In this document: piece by piece, positions 63,301 to 64,000 of the stretch
How positions within the stretch are numbered: the first letter of the stretch is position 1
How the letters are laid out: every line of letters starts with the position of its first letter
NCBI RefSeq assembly: GCF_023516715.1
Contig: NZ_JAMGSI010000001.1
Location: 1,426,001 to 1,490,000 of the forward strand
DNA: 64,000 nt
Origin: Akkermansia massiliensis
GTDB taxonomy: Bacteria > Verrucomicrobiota > Verrucomicrobiia > Verrucomicrobiales > Akkermansiaceae
Direction: 5' to 3'
Program-made: the position numbers and the translations under genes
The notes under the pieces: model-generated
What the model was told of the DNA's origin: nothing
Seen by the model: only the letters and a program-made list of their open reading frames with translations
The model's database searches: none

Positions 63301-64000
63301 GTTCGCGCCGGATCCAATCTGGTCCAGCAGGATTTTAGCCAGCTTCAACCGCTGGTTTTCCCCGCCGGAGAGAGTGTTCAGCGGCTGCCCCAGGGTCAGG
63401 TGCCCCAGCCCTACGCGCTGAAGCACGCCCAGCTTGGAAGCAATGCGGGAGGCCTTGGCCCCTTTTTCCGCTCTGAAGTATTCCAGCGCGGCCGCCACCG
63501 TCATGCCGAGCACGTCCGCAATGTTCCTGCCGTCGCGGTACACGCTCAGCACTTCACTTCCGTACCGGGAGCCGTGGCACAGCGGGCACTGCACGAAGAT
63601 ATCTGAAAGAAATTGCATTTCCACCTTTTCACTCCCCATGCCCATGCAGCGCGGACAGCGGCCGTCGCCGCTGTTGAAGGAGAAGAAACCGGGCTTCATG
63701 CCGCGCGCACGGGCCGTTTCCGTCTCCGAGAAGAGGGAACGTATTTCTTCAAAGACCCCGGCATAAACGGCAGGAGTGGAGCGCGGGGTCCGGACGATGG
63801 GGCTCTGGTCCACCATCACCACTTCATCCAGTTGTTCCCAGCCCTTGATGGATTTGACATGGGCGGGTTCATCCTCGCATACGGCCCCTTTTTCCACCAG
63901 AGCGTTCAGGTACAGCACGTCGTGCGCCAGGGTGCTTTTTCCAGACCCGCTGACGCCGGTCAGGCAGGTGAAGACGCCCAGAGGCACTTTCACGTCCAGC
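60328..64000 (-). CDS. uvrA: tandem-duplicated excinuclease UvrA (partial, N-terminus off right edge)
   Basis: At least 1,220 residues are visible, and the N-terminus is outside the window. Three nucleotide-binding P-loops appear: GVSGSGKSTLAHD near the right edge, GLSGSGKSSLAFD, and GVSGAGKTSLMTG. Each has its LSGG signature (NTLSGGENQRLKL, TTLSGGETQRIRL, NTLSGGEAQRLKL) and a linked Walker B DEP or EEP. Zinc-finger pairs are CPRCMG with CPLCHG, CASCG with CPVCRG, and CESCKG with CETCRG. The pattern shows the second half of one UvrA followed by a complete second copy, like the double-length UvrA known from Chlamydiae. It detects DNA lesions for nucleotide excision repair. Confidence 0.92.
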   Translation of the reverse strand, partial: LDVKVPLGVFTCLTGVSGSGKSTLAHDVLYLNALVEKGAVCEDEPAHVKSIKGWEQLDEVVMVDQSPIVRTPRSTPAVYAGVFEEIRSLFSETETARARGMKPGFFSFNSGDGRCPRCMGMGSEKVEMQFLSDIFVQCPLCHGSRYGSEVLSVYRDGRNIADVLGMTVAAALEYFRAEKGAKASRIASKLGVLQRVGLGHLTLGQPLNTLSGGENQRLKLAKILLDQIGSGANSPKMLILDEPGTGLHFADIEILLAVFRELVEQGHTLLVIEHNPEFIKSADYVIDLGPEGGAGGGHVVATGTPEEIVASGKGYTGKYLRDVLEGRPSVYDPADAAMPESADVDIPEGVMALRGARHHNLKNVDLDVPRGEMTVLTGLSGSGKSSLAFDIFFAEGQRRFMDVMSPYARQFTEQLESPDIDRLTGLPPTVAIEQNMSRGGTKSTVGTVTEIWQFMRLLYAKLGQAYCPQCGVPVGKRSESEVVELVVRQLKKHGSLALLAPLVRGRKGHYADLARWAEGKGYEEMWVDGKLVPLSGFQPLDRYSSHDLDLVVSRPEASWTPEKLAGAVHAALEMGEGFLQVLPPGSSRPELMGTKLACASCGQSFPELEPYTFSFNSPRGWCPVCRGHGIVGKGKMKEDQAQSLLEAELKYDKELARQADDDKGVKICPACQGVRLNEFARAVRLQGVTPGEIASLPAVAAAELVKGWKFEREEALIARDVVAEITQRLNFLQRVGLGYLSLDRSATTLSGGETQRIRLASQLGSHLRGVLYVLDEPTIGLHPRDNELLLGTLDELKRRGNTLLVVEHDEDTMKRADHIVDMGPGAGIHGGRIMAQGTFEELAAMPDSVTGAALHHKPRHPYRGKRRRVPARKDETAWLRVEGCRLHNLKDVNAAIPKGRLTVLTGVSGAGKTSLMTGTIRLAARQAIGDKLTRDQKKLWKTSSGFDTLRMVYGVDQSPIGKTPRSTPATYVGFLDDIRTLFAQTADARRLGFDRGRFSFNTGQGNCESCKGTGMQKLEMDFLPPCYVPCETCRGKRYNAATLTVRYKGKTIADVLQMDFAEAAEFFESQPRISDPLKLLAETGLGYLTLGQASNTLSGGEAQRLKLVTELIKGRRVSRNALMKGKELPGDLYLIEEPSIGLHPRDVRLLIDVLHRLADQGNTVIVIEHNTEIMAEADYIIDMGPGPGEAGGTIVAEGTPEQIAKKNSPTAEYIRRELEPDSV

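Overview
The window looks like the chromosome of a gut Verrucomicrobiota bacterium, most likely an Akkermansia of a vitamin-B12-producing lineage. Supporting signs are a PEP-CTERM protein, a tandem-duplicated UvrA as found in PVC-group bacteria, GC-rich genes with many start codons set close to or overlapping the previous stop, a cobalamin-riboswitch-led anaerobic corrin operon, and a large glycan-building locus. The taxonomic call is inference from gene content, with no database search behind it.

1-13,258: the right part of a Mu-like (transposable) prophage that continues past the left edge. Leftward genes are late functions: terminase, the gp27/gp26/gp25-like block and an endolysin. Two paralogous XRE repressors sit at 3.4-4.1 kb with palindromic operators. 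Rightward genes are early functions (HTH proteins, MuA-like transposase, MuB-like ATPase), then, unusually, a MuF/zincin head protein and a DNA methyltransferase. The end carries MuA-type repeats and interrupts the 3' end of a host exported-protein gene.

13.2-28.2 kb: mostly housekeeping. It holds two related exported proteins (one PEP-CTERM), an oxidoreductase, an M3 peptidase, an acetyltransferase, a TPR protein, ArgS, a frameshifted four-helix-bundle gene, a lipoprotein, a zinc-ribbon membrane protein, a GNAT enzyme, a TlpA-like thioredoxin and a TfoX-N protein.

28.4-39.7 kb: cobalamin riboswitch, then cbiK, cbiL, a multi-spanning membrane protein, cbiC, cbiD, cbiET, a cbiF-cbiG-cbiH triple fusion and a cbiA fused to a P-loop kinase. 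A convergent cobO follows. No cbiJ is present.

40-53 kb: tRNA-Ser(UGA), then a leftward operon of giant multi-domain glycosyltransferases. By motif they contain GT31, GT11, GT6, GT10, CMP-sialate synthetase and sialyltransferase-like domains, GT2 and GT4. Together these are the chemistries needed for host-like H, A/B, Lewis and sialylated glycans. A repeated ~58-residue module with an LKWDxWGxExF signature links four of the proteins. This is the strongest candidate for an undescribed system in the window.

53-59 kb: a decayed island. An atpD fragment with an 11-G tract is joined to a frameshifted Rhs core, followed by an AT-rich alpha/beta-hydrolase Rhs-tip toxin, a likely membrane immunity protein, an ankyrin lipoprotein and a formylglycine-generating-enzyme-like protein.

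59.4-64 kb: a GNAT enzyme and the C-terminal three quarters of the tandem UvrA, which runs off the right edge.
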